In this document: one piece after another, positions 44,204 to 54,470 of the stretch
Layout: the number at the start of each line of letters is the position of its first letter
Numbering within the stretch: position 1 is the first letter of the stretch
Assembly (NCBI GenBank): GCA_027492585.1
Contig: JAPUEK010000042.1
Location: 1-64,000 of the forward strand
Direction: 5' to 3'
DNA from: Paracoccaceae bacterium
Lineage (GTDB): Bacteria > Pseudomonadota > Alphaproteobacteria > Rhodobacterales > Rhodobacteraceae
DNA length: 64,000 nucleotides
Notes under the pieces: generated by a model
What the model saw: only the letters and a program-made list of their open reading frames with translations
Told to the model about the DNA's origin: nothing
Databases searched by the model: none
Program-made: the position numbers and the translations under genes

Positions 44204-45703
44204 ATGAAAGAGATCGGTCACTGGATCAACGGCAAGCATGTTCCCGGCACCTCGGGGCGCTTTGCCGATGTCTTCAACCCCGCCACCGGCGAAGTGCAGG
44301 CGCGCGTGGCGCTCGCCACCAGGGCCGAGCTCGACGCCGCGACCGCCGATGCCGCGAAGGCCCAGGTGAAATGGGGCGCCACCAATCCGCAGCGCCGCGC
44401 CCGCGTGATGATGGAGATGGTCCGGCTCATCAACCGCGACATGGAGAAGCTGGCGCTTGTCCTTTCCTCCGAGCATGGCAAGACGGTTCCCGATGCCAAG
44501 GGCGACATTCAGCGCGGGCTGGAGGTGATCGAATTCTGCATCGGCGCGCCGCAGATGCTGAAGGGCGAATTCACCGACAGCGCCGGGCCGGGGATCGACA
44601 TGTATTCGATGCGCCAGCCGATCGGCGTGGCGGCGGGGATCACGCCCTTCAACTTCCCGGCCATGATCCCCTTGTGGAAGATGGGTCCGGCGCTCGCCTG
44701 CGGCAATGCCTTCATCCTGAAGCCTTCGGAGCGTGACCCCTCGGTGCCGCTGATGCTGGCGGAACTGTTCAAGGAAGCCGGGCTGCCGGATGGCGTCCTT
44801 CAGGTGATCAACGGCGACAAGGATTCGGTCGATGCGATCCTCGACAATCCGGTCATTTCGGGGATCGGTTTCGTCGGTTCCACCCCGATTGCCGAATATA
44901 TCTACGGGCGCGGCTGTTCCAACGGCAAGCGGGTGCAATGTTTCGGCGGCGCCAAGAACCACATGATCATCATGCCGGATGCCGATATGGATCAGGCGGC
45001 GGATGCGCTTGTCGGCGCGGGCTATGGGGCTGCGGGCGAGCGCTGCATGGCGATCTCGGTCGCGCTGCCGGTGGGTGAGAAGACCGCCGATCTCCTGATC
45101 GAAAAGCTGATCCCGCGGATCGAGAAGCTGAAGGTCGGCCCCTATACCGCCGGCAATGACGTGGATTACGGCCCGGTGGTGACCGCCGCCGCCAAGGCCA
45201 ACATCCTGCGGCTGGTCGAATCCGGCGTGGCGCAGGGGGCCAAGCTGGTCGTCGATGGCCGCAATTTCGCATTGCAGGGCTATGAGGACGGCTTCTTCGT
45301 CGGCCCGCATCTCTTCGACCATGTGACCACCGACATGGACATCTACCGCAAGGAGATCTTCGGGCCGGTCCTGTCCACGGTACGCTGCGCGACCTATGAA
45401 GAGGCGCTCGGCCATGCGATGGACCATGAATACGGCAACGGCACCGCGATCTTCACCCGCGACGGCGACACGGCGCGCGATTTCGCCAACCGGGTCAATG
45501 TGGGCATGATCGGCATCAACGTGCCGATCCCGGTGCCGCTGGCCTACCATACGTTCGGCGGCTGGAAGAAATCGGCCTTCGGCGACCTGAACCAGCACGG
45601 GCCAGATGCCTTCCGCTTCTACACGCGGACGAAGACCATCACCTCGCGGTGGCCGAGCGGCATCAAGGAAGGCGCGTCGCTGAACTTCAAGCAGATGGAC
45701 TGA
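44204..45703 (+). CDS. mmsA: CoA-acylating (methyl)malonate-semialdehyde dehydrogenase
   Basis: 499 aa, start chosen by GGGAGG before ATG 44204. Aldehyde dehydrogenase fold with GVAAGITPFNFPAMIPLW, KPSERDPSVPLMLAELF, GFVGSTPIAEYI, and catalytic Cys in GAAGERCMAISVA. It oxidises malonate semialdehyde or methylmalonate semialdehyde to acetyl/propionyl-CoA in valine, beta-alanine, inositol or pyrimidine breakdown. The adjacent NCS1 permease suggests the pyrimidine/beta-alanine branch here. Confidence 0.93.
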   Translation: MKEIGHWINGKHVPGTSGRFADVFNPATGEVQARVALATRAELDAATADAAKAQVKWGATNPQRRARVMMEMVRLINRDMEKLALVLSSEHGKTVPDAKGDIQRGLEVIEFCIGAPQMLKGEFTDSAGPGIDMYSMRQPIGVAAGITPFNFPAMIPLWKMGPALACGNAFILKPSERDPSVPLMLAELFKEAGLPDGVLQVINGDKDSVDAILDNPVISGIGFVGSTPIAEYIYGRGCSNGKRVQCFGGAKNHMIIMPDADMDQAADALVGAGYGAAGERCMAISVALPVGEKTADLLIEKLIPRIEKLKVGPYTAGNDVDYGPVVTAAAKANILRLVESGVAQGAKLVVDGRNFALQGYEDGFFVGPHLFDHVTTDMDIYRKEIFGPVLSTVRCATYEEALGHAMDHEYGNGTAIFTRDGDTARDFANRVNVGMIGINVPIPVPLAYHTFGGWKKSAFGDLNQHGPDAFRFYTRTKTITSRWPSGIKEGASLNFKQMD

Positions 45704-45712
45704 GGAGAGGCC

Positions 45713-45794
45713 GGGGGGCTTTGCCCCCCAAGCCAGCGGTGTTCGAACCCATGGCGCATCGCTGGCTTGCCCCCCAGGATATTTTGCACAGGGG
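45713..45794 (+). repeat. Intergenic element copy 3
   Basis: Hairpin GGGGGG-CTTTG-CCCCCC (45713-45729) is followed 40 bp on by CCCCCCAGGATATTTTGCACAGGGG (positions about 45770-45794). It occupies the convergent gap after mmsA, with the same hairpin-plus-GGATATTT layout as copy 1. Confidence 0.65.
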
Positions 45795-45828
45795 ACGGGG
45801 AAGGAGCGCAGGCTCCTTCCCCGTTCTT
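45795..45828. terminator. Bidirectional terminator between mmsA and the NCS1 permease
   Basis: A perfect 13-bp stem ACGGGGAAGGAGC/GCTCCTTCCCCGT with a GCAG loop, then TCTTC, lies between the two convergent stop codons. Confidence 0.85.
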
Positions 45829-47258
45829 CATTTGGCACCCATGCGGAGCAGGTAATAGGTGCCGCCGCCGATGGCCACGCCGAAGAACCAGCCATAGGTT
45901 CCCCACCAGCCGGGCAGAAGGGTGGTGAAGGTCGGCAGGATCGAGGAGAAGACGATGCCGATGGCAAGGGCGACGAAGGCCTTCACATGCCAGCCGCCGT
46001 CGAAGCGGAACTCGCCCTCCTCCTGATAGAGCGCGTTCACGTTCAGCTTGCCCTGCCGGATCAGGTAGTAATCCACCATCATGATCCCGAAGATCGGTCC
46101 CATGGCCGAGCCGATGAAGTTCACGAAATGCGCCGCCCCCGTTTCCCAGGGCGCCCAGGGGTAGAGCACGAGCGCGATCAGCGCCGCGATCAGGCCACCA
46201 CCCTTGAAGCTGATCTTCGAGGGGAAGGTGTTGGAGATGTCGAAGGCCGCAGAGACGAAATTCGCCACGACGTTGATGCCGAGCGTCGCCACGGTGAAGG
46301 TCAGCGCGGCAAGAAGCGCAAGGAACCAGCTGTCGAACTTGGCGCTGATCTGGTCGGGGTGGAGCAGGACTTCGCCATAGACGGCGAAGGCGGCGGTGGT
46401 GGTGACGCCCGCGACGAGGCAGAAGGCCAAGAGGTTCACCGGCAGCCCCCAGAGGTTGCCCCGGCGCAGCGCCGCCTCATCGGTGGCATAGCGGCTGAAG
46501 TCGCAGAAGTTGAGGTAGAGCGCCGCGAAATAGGTGATCCAGGTCGCGGCGACGGCGGCCAGGGCCGCGAAGCTGCCCGGCGCGCCGGGAACGCCGGCAT
46601 CCCTGGTGGCGGCGAGCAGGACCTCCTGCGGGATCTCGGCGCCGAAGCTGAAGGTGCCGGATTTGATCACGAGGTAGATGGCGAGGATCAGCATCATGAT
46701 CCAGACCGCGGGGCCGGCCCAGTCCTGGAACTTCCGCACCGTCTCCATGCCGCGCTGAATGATCATCAGTTGCGCCGCCCAGACGAGGACATAGCAGATC
46801 ACCTCCAGCGTCGAGTGGCCGAGGATATGGCTGGTCTGGTGGAACTCCAGCATCCCCGGCGAGCGGATCAGCAGCGCCACGATGGCGCCCGAGGCCGCTG
46901 CCGTCTGCGCGCCATACCAGAAGCAGGCGACGATGGCGCGGATCAGCGCCGGAGCATTGGCACCGAAGGTCCCGAAGGAGGCGCGGGCCAGAACCGGGAA
47001 CGGCACCCCCGTCCGCACGCCGGCATTGCCGACGAGGCTCATCAGGAAGAAGATCACCAGAGATCCGATGCCGATGGCGATGACGAAGTTCAGGAAACTG
47101 CCGCAGAGCAGGAAAAGGCTGGCGGCGAGGTAATAGCCCCAGAGGCTGTGAACGTCCGAGGTCCAGACGTTGAAGATCGAAAACGCCCCCCACTTCCTTT
47201 CGGTCGCGGGGGCGAGGTCCTCGTTGTGCAACGAGGGTGAGGGATTGGTAAGCTGCAT
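45828..47258 (-). CDS. NCS1-family nucleobase/hydantoin permease
   Basis: 476 aa, about 12 transmembrane helices. NCS1 features: WTSDVHSLWGYYLAASL, the GVPFPVLARASFG loop, FWYGAQTA, and a substrate-site NFCDFSRY. It imports purines, pyrimidines, allantoin or hydantoins with Na+ or H+. Together with mmsA it suggests uptake and reductive breakdown of a pyrimidine; the exact substrate is not decided by sequence. Confidence 0.92.
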   Translation of the reverse strand: MQLTNPSPSLHNEDLAPATERKWGAFSIFNVWTSDVHSLWGYYLAASLFLLCGSFLNFVIAIGIGSLVIFFLMSLVGNAGVRTGVPFPVLARASFGTFGANAPALIRAIVACFWYGAQTAAASGAIVALLIRSPGMLEFHQTSHILGHSTLEVICYVLVWAAQLMIIQRGMETVRKFQDWAGPAVWIMMLILAIYLVIKSGTFSFGAEIPQEVLLAATRDAGVPGAPGSFAALAAVAATWITYFAALYLNFCDFSRYATDEAALRRGNLWGLPVNLLAFCLVAGVTTTAAFAVYGEVLLHPDQISAKFDSWFLALLAALTFTVATLGINVVANFVSAAFDISNTFPSKISFKGGGLIAALIALVLYPWAPWETGAAHFVNFIGSAMGPIFGIMMVDYYLIRQGKLNVNALYQEEGEFRFDGGWHVKAFVALAIGIVFSSILPTFTTLLPGWWGTYGWFFGVAIGGGTYYLLRMGAK

Positions 47259-47452
47259 GGACTGTCCCTTCCGGTTGACGGGTAGCGCAGACCTCTTCTG
47301 AGCGGGTCTTGACGCTACGGCAGGTTGCGCCGCGAAATGACGCAGGGCAATTGCCGCTTTGGAGATAGGATTTTTCGGGAATTTTTGAAAAAGTTTCGAA
47401 AACTTGCGGAAACTGCCGTCTGGTGAGGGGGGATCTTCCCTGCCGGACGCCG

Positions 47453-47731
47453 ATGAAACGGAAGGGCAAGCGCTTGATCGGAAAGGGCGAATCGGACAGG
47501 CTTCGGACCATGGCCTTTGCTGGCCTGTCGCAAGCGGCAGGGGCCGGGCTTCAGGCGCTGCCGATCCTGTCGCTTGACAGAGACGTGGTGCTCTTTCGAC
47601 CCGGAGATCAGGCGCAGGGATTCGTCCCGGTGCTGTCGGGGCGGATCAAGGAGCTGCTGACCGGGCTGGCCGGCACCTGCCCGCTTTGCAGTCTCTTTGG
47701 CCTGTCCACCTGCCCGCTCAGGCGCGGCTGA
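47453..47731 (+). pseudogene. Truncated Crp/Fnr-family regulator
   Basis: About 92 codons. LQALPILSL, VVLFRPGDQAQGFVPVLSGRIKELLTG matches the start of a Crp/Fnr cyclic-nucleotide-binding domain, after a basic N-terminus. It then turns into unrelated GTCPLCSLFGLSTCPLRRG and stops; the rest of the sensor domain and the HTH are missing. It is probably a 5' fragment left by deletion and/or frameshift. Confidence 0.65.
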
Positions 47732-47763
47732 GCTCCTGCTGAGCTCCTCGGGGTAACGAGTGC

Positions 47764-47795
47764 CGCGTGGCTGCTATTCAGCGGCCACGCGTTTT
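47764..47795 (+). terminator. Terminator overlapping the uvrA 3' end
   Basis: CGCGTGGC/GCCACGCG stem followed on the plus strand by TTTT, 33 bp past the Crp/Fnr remnant. It lies largely in the last uvrA codons. Confidence 0.45.
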
Positions 47796-50632
47796 GCATC
47801 CAGCATCGGCTTCAGATAGCGCCCGGTATGACTGGCCTCGACCTTGGCCACCTCTTCCGGCGTCCCGGTCGCCACGATCTGCCCGCCGCCGTCGCCGCCT
47901 TCAGGCCCGATGTCGATCAGCCAGTCGGCGGTCTTGATCACATCGAGATTGTGCTCGATCACCACCACCGTATTGCCCTGATCGACCAGCGAATGGAGCA
48001 CTTCCAGCAGCTTTCGCACATCCTCGAAATGCAGGCCGGTCGTCGGCTCGTCGAGAATGTAGAGCGTCTTGCCGGTGGCGCGGCGCGACAGCTCCTTGGA
48101 GAGTTTCACCCTTTGCGCCTCCCCGCCTGAAAGGGTCGTCGCCTGCTGGCCGACCTTGATATAGCCAAGGCCCACCTCGCAGAGCGCCTCCATCTTTTCG
48201 CGGATGGCGGGAACGGCGGAAAAGAACTCGCGCGCATCTTCACAGGTCATGTCAAGAACATCGGCGATGCTCTTGTTCTTGAACTTGATTTCCAGCGTTT
48301 CCCGGTTGTAGCGATGGCCCTTGCAGGTCTCGCAGGTCACATAGACATCGGGCAGGAAGTGCATCTCGATCTTGATGACGCCATCGCCCTGGCAGGCCTC
48401 GCAGCGCCCGCCCTTCACGTTGAAGGAAAACCGCCCCGGCCCATAGCCGCGCGCCTTGGATTCCGGCAGGCCCGCGAACCAGTCACGAATGGGCGTGAAG
48501 GCGCCGGTATAGGTCGCGGGGTTGGAGCGCGGCGTGCGTCCGATCGCCCGCTGGTCGATGTCGATCACCTTGTCCAGATGCTCGAAGCCGCTGATCGTCT
48601 CGCAGGGGGCCGGGGTCTCATGGGCGCCATTGAGCCGCGTGGCCGCGGTCTTGAACAGGGTCTCGATGGTCAGCGTGGATTTGCCGCCGCCCGAAACGCC
48701 GGTCACGCAGACGAACTTGCCGAGCGGGAATTCCGCCGTGACATTCTTGAGGTTGTTGCCGGTGGCGCCCACCACCTTCAGCTTCTTGCCGCTGCCCTTG
48801 CGCCGGGTCTTCGGCACCGAGATTTCCCGCGCGCCCGACAGATATTGCCCGGTGAGGCTGGCGGGATCGGCGGCGATTTCCGCCGGAGTGCCGCGCGCCA
48901 CCACCTGACCGCCATGCACCCCCGCCCCCGGCCCGATGTCGAAGACATAATCGGCCTCGCGGATCGCATCCTCGTCATGCTCGACGACCAGAACCGTATT
49001 GCCCTGATCGCGCAGGTTTTTCAGCGTGGTCAGCAGCCGGTCGTTGTCGCGCTGGTGCAGCCCGATGGAGGGCTCGTCCAGCACATAGAGCACCCCGGTC
49101 AGGCCCGAGCCGATCTGGCTCGCCAGCCGGATCCGCTGGCTTTCCCCGCCCGAGAGCGTGCCGGCATTGCGGCTCATCGTCAGGTAGTTCAGCCCGACAT
49201 TGACGAGGAACCCCAGACGCTCGCGGATCTCCTTCAGGATGGCGCGGGCGATCTCCTGCTTCTGCGGGCTGAGGCTTTCGGGAACCGAGGCGATCCAGGC
49301 ATGGGCCTCGGCAATCGACATCTGCACCACCTGCCCCGCATGAAGCCCCGCGATCTTCACCGCGAGCGCCTCCGGGCGCAGCCGGTAGCCGTGACAGGTG
49401 CCGCAGGGCCGGTTGTTCTGAAACCGCTCCATCTCCTCGCGGCTCCAGGCGCTGTCGGTCTCGCGGTAGCGGCGCTCCATGTTGGGGATGACCCCCTCGA
49501 ACACGCGCGAGACCTGATAGATCCGCCCGGCCTCGTCATAGCGGAAGGAAATCTCCTCCCCGCCGGAGCCGTAGAGAAAGACCTTCTTCACCGCCTCCGG
49601 CAGGTCCTTCCACTTCTTCTTGCGGTCGAAATTGTAATGCAGGGCAATGGCTTCGATGGTCTGGAGGAAATAGGGCGACTTCGACTTGGCCCAGGGCGCA
49701 AGCGCCCCCTGCGCCAGCGTCAGCCCCTGATCCGGCACCACCAGACGCTCGTCGAAGAACAGCTCCACCCCCAGCCCGTCGCAGACCGGGCAGGCCCCGA
49801 AGGGCGCGTTGAAGGAGAAAAGCCGCGGCTCGATCTCGGCGATGGTGAAGCCGGAAACCGGGCAGGCGAATTTCTCGGAATAGGTGGTGCGCGTCCCCTC
49901 CCCCTCCGCCGGGGCGGTTTCCAGCACCGCGATCCCGTCGGCAAGGTCGAGCGCGGTGCGGAAGCTGTCGGCAAGCCGGGTCTCCAGCCCCTCGCGCACC
50001 ACGATCCGGTCCACCACCACGTCGATGTTGTGGCGCAGCTTCTTGTCGAGCACCGGCGGCTCTTCCAGCTCATGGAAGGTGCCGTTGACCTTGACCCGCT
50101 GGAACCCCTGCTTCCGCAGCTCAAGGAATTCCTTTTTGTATTCGCCCTTGCGGTCGCGGACGATGGGCGCCAGCAGATAGGCCCGCGTCCCTTCCGGCAT
50201 CGCCATGACCGCATCTACCATGTCCTGCACCTGCATCGCCGTGATCGGCAGGCCGGTGGCCGGGCTGAAGGGGGTGCCGACGCGGGCAAAGAGCAGCCGC
50301 AGGTAGTCGTAGATCTCCGTCACCGTGCCGACGGTGGAACGGGGGTTCTTCGAGGTGGTCTTCTGCTCGATGGAAATCGCCGGTGAGAGGCCGGAGATAT
50401 GATCCACGTCCGGCTTGCCGGCCATGTCGAGGAACTGCCGCGCATAGGCCGAGAGCGATTCGACATAGCGCCGCTGCCCCTCGGCATAGATCGTGTCGAA
50501 GGCGAGGCTCGACTTGCCGGAGCCGGACAGCCCGGTGATCACAACGAACTGGTCGCGGGGAATGTCTACATCCACCCCCTTGAGGTTATGCTCGCGCGCG
50601 CCGCGCACTTCGATGAACTTCTGCTCGACCAT
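47774..50632 (-). CDS. uvrA: Excinuclease ABC subunit A
   Basis: 952 aa. Two ABC halves: [13 protein letters not shown] near residue 34 and [10 protein letters not shown] near 645; signatures [12 protein letters not shown] and [12 protein letters not shown]; zinc-finger CPVCDGLG...CGTCHG and CEACQGDG...CETCKG. It scans DNA and loads UvrB in nucleotide-excision repair. Normal full length. Confidence 0.98.
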   Translation of the reverse strand: MVEQKFIEVRGAREHNLKGVDVDIPRDQFVVITGLSGSGKSSLAFDTIYAEGQRRYVESLSAYARQFLDMAGKPDVDHISGLSPAISIEQKTTSKNPRSTVGTVTEIYDYLRLLFARVGTPFSPATGLPITAMQVQDMVDAVMAMPEGTRAYLLAPIVRDRKGEYKKEFLELRKQGFQRVKVNGTFHELEEPPVLDKKLRHNIDVVVDRIVVREGLETRLADSFRTALDLADGIAVLETAPAEGEGTRTTYSEKFACPVSGFTIAEIEPRLFSFNAPFGACPVCDGLGVELFFDERLVVPDQGLTLAQGALAPWAKSKSPYFLQTIEAIALHYNFDRKKKWKDLPEAVKKVFLYGSGGEEISFRYDEAGRIYQVSRVFEGVIPNMERRYRETDSAWSREEMERFQNNRPCGTCHGYRLRPEALAVKIAGLHAGQVVQMSIAEAHAWIASVPESLSPQKQEIARAILKEIRERLGFLVNVGLNYLTMSRNAGTLSGGESQRIRLASQIGSGLTGVLYVLDEPSIGLHQRDNDRLLTTLKNLRDQGNTVLVVEHDEDAIREADYVFDIGPGAGVHGGQVVARGTPAEIAADPASLTGQYLSGAREISVPKTRRKGSGKKLKVVGATGNNLKNVTAEFPLGKFVCVTGVSGGGKSTLTIETLFKTAATRLNGAHETPAPCETISGFEHLDKVIDIDQRAIGRTPRSNPATYTGAFTPIRDWFAGLPESKARGYGPGRFSFNVKGGRCEACQGDGVIKIEMHFLPDVYVTCETCKGHRYNRETLEIKFKNKSIADVLDMTCEDAREFFSAVPAIREKMEALCEVGLGYIKVGQQATTLSGGEAQRVKLSKELSRRATGKTLYILDEPTTGLHFEDVRKLLEVLHSLVDQGNTVVVIEHNLDVIKTADWLIDIGPEGGDGGGQIVATGTPEEVAKVEASHTGRYLKPMLDAKRVAAE

Positions 50633-50745
50633 GATCCACCCCGTAAGCCGGGATCAGAGATAGGGCGGATCACAGGTATTTCCAACCGGAAAATGTGAAC
50701 GAAGAATGAACACATGCCGGTTTTGTGGTTTCCGCAGCGGCGGGC

Positions 50746-50775
50746 TTTACATATTCAATTTATCGCACATATATG
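50746..50775 (+). promoter_or_regulatory. Promoter of the rhodanese gene
   Basis: TTTACA (50746-50751), 18 bp, TATATG (50770-50775), then the ATG 27 bp downstream. It stands out as an AT island in GC-rich DNA. Confidence 0.6.
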
Positions 50776-50801
50776 AGGCACCCCAGCAGAGGACCCATCC
50801 C

Positions 50802-51101
50802 ATGACCCCGCAAGATGCCATCGCCAAAGCCGCCCGTGGCGAGATCACCCTCGTCGATGTGCGCGAGGCCAAGGAGCTGGCCGCCAGCGGCACCGCCGCA
50901 GGCGCGCTGCACATTCCTCTGGCCCTGATCGGCCTGCAGGCGGCAGAGAAAATCCCGAAGACCCGGCCCGTGGTGCTTTTCTGCGCCGTCGGCGGCCGCG
51001 CCGGGATGGCGGCGCAGGCGCTGAGCGGCATGGGCTATGAGGCCCACAACATCGGCGGTTTCGGCGACTGGGCGCAGGCCGGCGGTCCCGTCACCCGCTG
51101 A
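50802..51101 (+). CDS. Rhodanese-domain protein
   Basis: 99 aa from MTPQDAIAKAARGE. Rhodanese features VDVREAKELAASGTAAGALHIPL... and the active-site loop VLFCAVGGRAGMAA with the persulfide Cys. A single-domain sulfurtransferase, cytosolic. It converges with the MFS gene, overlapping by 11 bp. Confidence 0.92.
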   Translation: MTPQDAIAKAARGEITLVDVREAKELAASGTAAGALHIPLALIGLQAAEKIPKTRPVVLFCAVGGRAGMAAQALSGMGYEAHNIGGFGDWAQAGGPVTR

Positions 51102-52257
51102 ACGCGCGCCGCCGCCGCGCCAGCAGCGCGTGGATGGCGATGCCCAGCCCGGAAAACCCGAGCACGAAGAGCGCCAGCCCCGCGGCCCCCGCCCGTTCGA
51201 CCAGATAGGCCAGCAAGGGCGTCCCCGTGGTCGTGCCGAGATTGCCGAGTTGCGCGATGGCCCCGGCGGCGCGGGCGCGGTCCTCCGGCCGGGGGTTCAG
51301 TTGCGGGATCGCGGCAAAGCTCGCCCCCTGCACGATGCCCAGCGAGGCCGCCACCATCAGCGCGAACGCCGCCTCGGCCGCCCCCTGCCCCCAGGTGAGC
51401 CACAGCCCCAGGGCGCCCAGCACCGCAAAGGCGAACCCCGCCTGCACCAGCCGCACCGCCGGAAACTTCCCCAGAAGCCAGACCCCCAGCGTCAGCGACA
51501 CGGTGATCGACACCAGCGGCATCGCCACTCCGATGAAGCGGCCCCAATCGGGGCTGGCCAGCCCCGGCAGCAGCGTCAGCACGGCAACGTAAGTCACGGT
51601 GTAGCAGACGAACCCCATCGCCGGCGCCGCCAGAAAGGGCGAGGCATAGATGGCCAGATGCTGCGCCAGCAGCCCGCCCTGTCCCGGCTGTGGCGTCTCG
51701 CGCCGGTCGGCCGGCATCAGCCCCCAAAGCAGCGCGGCACAGGCCAGCATCCAGAGGGCATGGGCCTGAAACAGCGCCCCCGCTCCGGCGACCGCGATCA
51801 GCTTCGGCCCGAGCCAGAACAGCAGCGCATAGGTCAGCCCGAAAAAGCTCGACCACAGCGTCATCGCCGCCCCCTGCCGCGCCGGAGGCGCCGCCGCCGC
51901 GATCGCCGTCGGCCCCACCACCACGATGGCGAGATGCGAGACCCCCTCCAGCACGCGCGTCAGCATCATCACCGGATAGGGCGGGAACACCGACTGCACC
52001 AGCGACACCACCGCCCCCAGCACGAGCGCCGCCAGAATCGCCCGCCGCGGCCCGACCCGCGCCACCAGAAGCCCCGCCGTGGTGCCGAAGACCAGCCCGA
52101 CCATGCCCACGACCGAGACCATCAGCCCCAGCCAGACACCTTCATAGCCCGCATAAGCTGCCCCGAGCGACGGATAGACCACAGAAATCTTGCCGAATTG
52201 CGCCGCCGCCCCAAGGCCCGCCAGCCAGAGCGCCACAATCGTCAGAACCGCGCGCAT
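51091..52257 (-). CDS. MFS transporter
   Basis: 388 aa from MRAVLTIVALWLAG, twelve predicted helices with a conserved loop RVGPRRA between helices 2 and 3. Likely a drug/metabolite antiporter; the substrate is unknown. Its Shine-Dalgarno GAGGTGAAGG is the tail of intergenic element copy 4. Confidence 0.88.
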   Translation of the reverse strand: MRAVLTIVALWLAGLGAAAQFGKISVVYPSLGAAYAGYEGVWLGLMVSVVGMVGLVFGTTAGLLVARVGPRRAILAALVLGAVVSLVQSVFPPYPVMMLTRVLEGVSHLAIVVVGPTAIAAAAPPARQGAAMTLWSSFFGLTYALLFWLGPKLIAVAGAGALFQAHALWMLACAALLWGLMPADRRETPQPGQGGLLAQHLAIYASPFLAAPAMGFVCYTVTYVAVLTLLPGLASPDWGRFIGVAMPLVSITVSLTLGVWLLGKFPAVRLVQAGFAFAVLGALGLWLTWGQGAAEAAFALMVAASLGIVQGASFAAIPQLNPRPEDRARAAGAIAQLGNLGTTTGTPLLAYLVERAGAAGLALFVLGFSGLGIAIHALLARRRRAFSG

Positions 52258-52261
52258 GTCC

Positions 52262-52291
52262 TTCACCTCTGCACAAATATCCTCGGGGGGG
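52262..52291 (-). repeat. Intergenic element copy 4
   Basis: On the minus strand CCCCCCCGAGGATATTTGTGC is followed by AGAGGTGAAGG, which serves as ribosome-binding site of the MFS gene. This shows the 3' end of the element is close to a translation start in this copy. The remaining 50 bp to lpd is C/G-rich. Confidence 0.75.
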
Positions 52292-52357
52292 TGCCGAAGG
52301 CACGAAGGGGGGCAGACAGCCCCCCTCCCCTTTTTCCCGGATCTGCTCGCAAACCGC

Positions 52358-53752
52358 TCAGATATGCAAGGCCCGGCCATAGGCGTCGAGCACCGCTTCG
52401 TGCATCATCTCCGACAGGGTGGGATGCGGGAAGACGGTGTTCATCAGATCCTGCTCGGTGGTTTCGAGCGCGCGGCCCACCACATAGCCCTGGATCAGCT
52501 CGGTCACTTCGGCGCCGATCATGTGCGCGCCGAGAAGCTCCCCGGTTTTCGCGTCGAAGACGGTCTTGATCATGCCCTCGGCCTCGCCAAGCGCAATCGC
52601 CTTGCCGTTGCCGATGAAGGGGAAGCGGCCGACCCTGATCTCGAAGCCCGCGTCCTTCGCCTTCTGCTCGGTCAGCCCGACAGAGGCCACCTGCGGGTGG
52701 CAATAGGTGCAGCCGGCGATGGAGCCGGGCTTGATCGGATGCGGATGGCCACCGGCGATCAGCTCGGCCACCATCACGCCCTCATGGCTGGCCTTGTGGG
52801 CAAGCCAGGGCGCGCCGGCGATGTCGCCGATGGCATAAAGCCCCGGAACCCCGGTGCGGCAGAATTCATCGGTCACCACATGGGTCCGGTCGATCTTGAC
52901 GCCAAGCGCCTCCAGCCCCAGCCCCTCGACATTGCCGAGGATGCCGACGGCGGAGATCACCGTGTCGAACTCCTGGGTGGTGGTGCCTTTGGCATCTTCG
53001 AGATGCGCCACGACCTTGCCGGGAGAGCGGTCCAGCTTCTTCACCGTGGTCTTTTCGAGGATCTTCATCCCCTGCTTGACGAAAGCCTTCTTGGCAAAGG
53101 CGGAAATCTCCGCATCTTCCACCGGCAGCACGCGGTCCATCACCTCGACCACGGTGGTCTCGGCGCCGAGCGTGTTGAAGAAGCTGGCGAATTCGATGCC
53201 GATGGCGCCGGAGCCGATGACGAGGAGCTTCTTCGGCATCCGCTTCGGTTGCAGGGCGTGCTTGTAGGTCCAGACCAGATCGCCGTCCGCCTCCAGCCCC
53301 GGCAGCTCGCGCGCCCGCGCGCCGGTGGCAAGGATGATCGACTTCGCGGTCAGCTCCTCCACCCCCTTCTCGGTCTTGACCGAGACGACGCCCTGTTTCG
53401 GCAGGGTCGCGGCGCCCATGAAGACCGTGACCTTGTTCTTCTTCATCAGATGGCCGATGCCGCCCGACAATTGCTTGGCCACCCCGCGCGAACGGGCAAC
53501 GACGGCATCGAGATCGAAGGACGCGCCCTCGACCTTCAGGCCGAATTCCTTGGCGCGGTGCATGAGGTGGAACACCTCGGCCGAGCGCAGAAGCGCCTTG
53601 GTCGGGATGCAGCCCCAGTTCAGGCAGATGCCGCCGAGATGCTCACGCTCGACAATCGCCACCTTCAATCCCAGTTGCGAGGCCCGGATCGCGGCCACAT
53701 AGCCCCCCGGACCTGCGCCGATCACCACCACATCAAAGCTTTGGCCAGCCAT
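52358..53752 (-). CDS. lpd: Dihydrolipoyl dehydrogenase
   Basis: 464 aa flavoprotein. FAD motif VIGAGPGGYVAAI, redox-active GGICLNWGCIPTKALL, NAD motif VIGSGAIGIEFASFF, and C-terminal VFPHPTLSEMMHEAV with the catalytic His-Glu. E3 of a 2-oxoacid dehydrogenase complex. GGGAGG precedes the ATG. No E1/E2 genes are nearby, so which complex it serves is open. Confidence 0.95.
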   Translation of the reverse strand: MAGQSFDVVVIGAGPGGYVAAIRASQLGLKVAIVEREHLGGICLNWGCIPTKALLRSAEVFHLMHRAKEFGLKVEGASFDLDAVVARSRGVAKQLSGGIGHLMKKNKVTVFMGAATLPKQGVVSVKTEKGVEELTAKSIILATGARARELPGLEADGDLVWTYKHALQPKRMPKKLLVIGSGAIGIEFASFFNTLGAETTVVEVMDRVLPVEDAEISAFAKKAFVKQGMKILEKTTVKKLDRSPGKVVAHLEDAKGTTTQEFDTVISAVGILGNVEGLGLEALGVKIDRTHVVTDEFCRTGVPGLYAIGDIAGAPWLAHKASHEGVMVAELIAGGHPHPIKPGSIAGCTYCHPQVASVGLTEQKAKDAGFEIRVGRFPFIGNGKAIALGEAEGMIKTVFDAKTGELLGAHMIGAEVTELIQGYVVGRALETTEQDLMNTVFPHPTLSEMMHEAVLDAYGRALHI

Positions 53753-53828
53753 CTTTCCCTCCCTCAGAAAAAGTAGTTTGCCATTAAACTATATCCAAAA
53801 CCCAAGCAATAAAGCTGTTGCCTTGCCC

Positions 53829-54416
53829 CTATGCGCCGGCTGCATGGCTTTTCCGCAGACGCTCCACCACCGCGCCATAGGCCCCTTCGGCAAGGAAAGC
53901 GGCCTCCTCCGGGGTGGTTTCGCGGCCAAGGGCGGCATTGCGGAAGGGAAAGCGGCCGAAGCGGGCAATGATTTCCCGGTGGGCGCGGGCATGAAGCGCC
54001 ATCTCCGGTTCGGAGGAGAGACGCTCGCTCAGCAGGCTGACGGAAAGATCCTGATCGGCCATGTCTTCGGAATGCTCGAACGGCATGTAGAAGAACTGCC
54101 GCTCCGGCTCCGGCGCGGCCATGTCCCAGCCCTCGGCAAGGGCGCGGCGGGCGGCGGCGCGGGCGCGGGGATCGGTGGCGAAGGCCTCCGCCTTGCCGCG
54201 GTGCATGTTGCGCGCCATCTGGTCGCAGAGGATCAGATAGGCGAGCGTCCCGACCGTGCCTTCGGCCCAATGCTCCAGACCGCCCTCATTGGCCGCCTGC
54301 CAAAGATCGGCAAAGCGCTCCCTCACCTCGCCGTCAAGCGTCTCGCCCCCGGCGTACCAGCCTTCGGGGCCGACCTCTCCCAGCCAGTAGTCCAGCACTT
54401 CGATCGGGTCCGACAT
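53829..54416 (-). CDS. DUF924-family protein
   Basis: 195 aa. EVLDYWLGEVGPEGWYAG, LAYLILCDQMARNMHRG, FFYMPFEHSEDMADQ and FGRFPFRN match DUF924, an all-helical family of unknown function. Cytosolic. No operon partner; MFS gene lies upstream. Confidence 0.9.
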   Translation of the reverse strand: MSDPIEVLDYWLGEVGPEGWYAGGETLDGEVRERFADLWQAANEGGLEHWAEGTVGTLAYLILCDQMARNMHRGKAEAFATDPRARAAARRALAEGWDMAAPEPERQFFYMPFEHSEDMADQDLSVSLLSERLSSEPEMALHARAHREIIARFGRFPFRNAALGRETTPEEAAFLAEGAYGAVVERLRKSHAAGA

Positions 54417-54470
54417 GAGATCCTCCGCCCTTTCCGGGGAGCCTGACAGGTTCGCGCCCGGCCCGCAACC

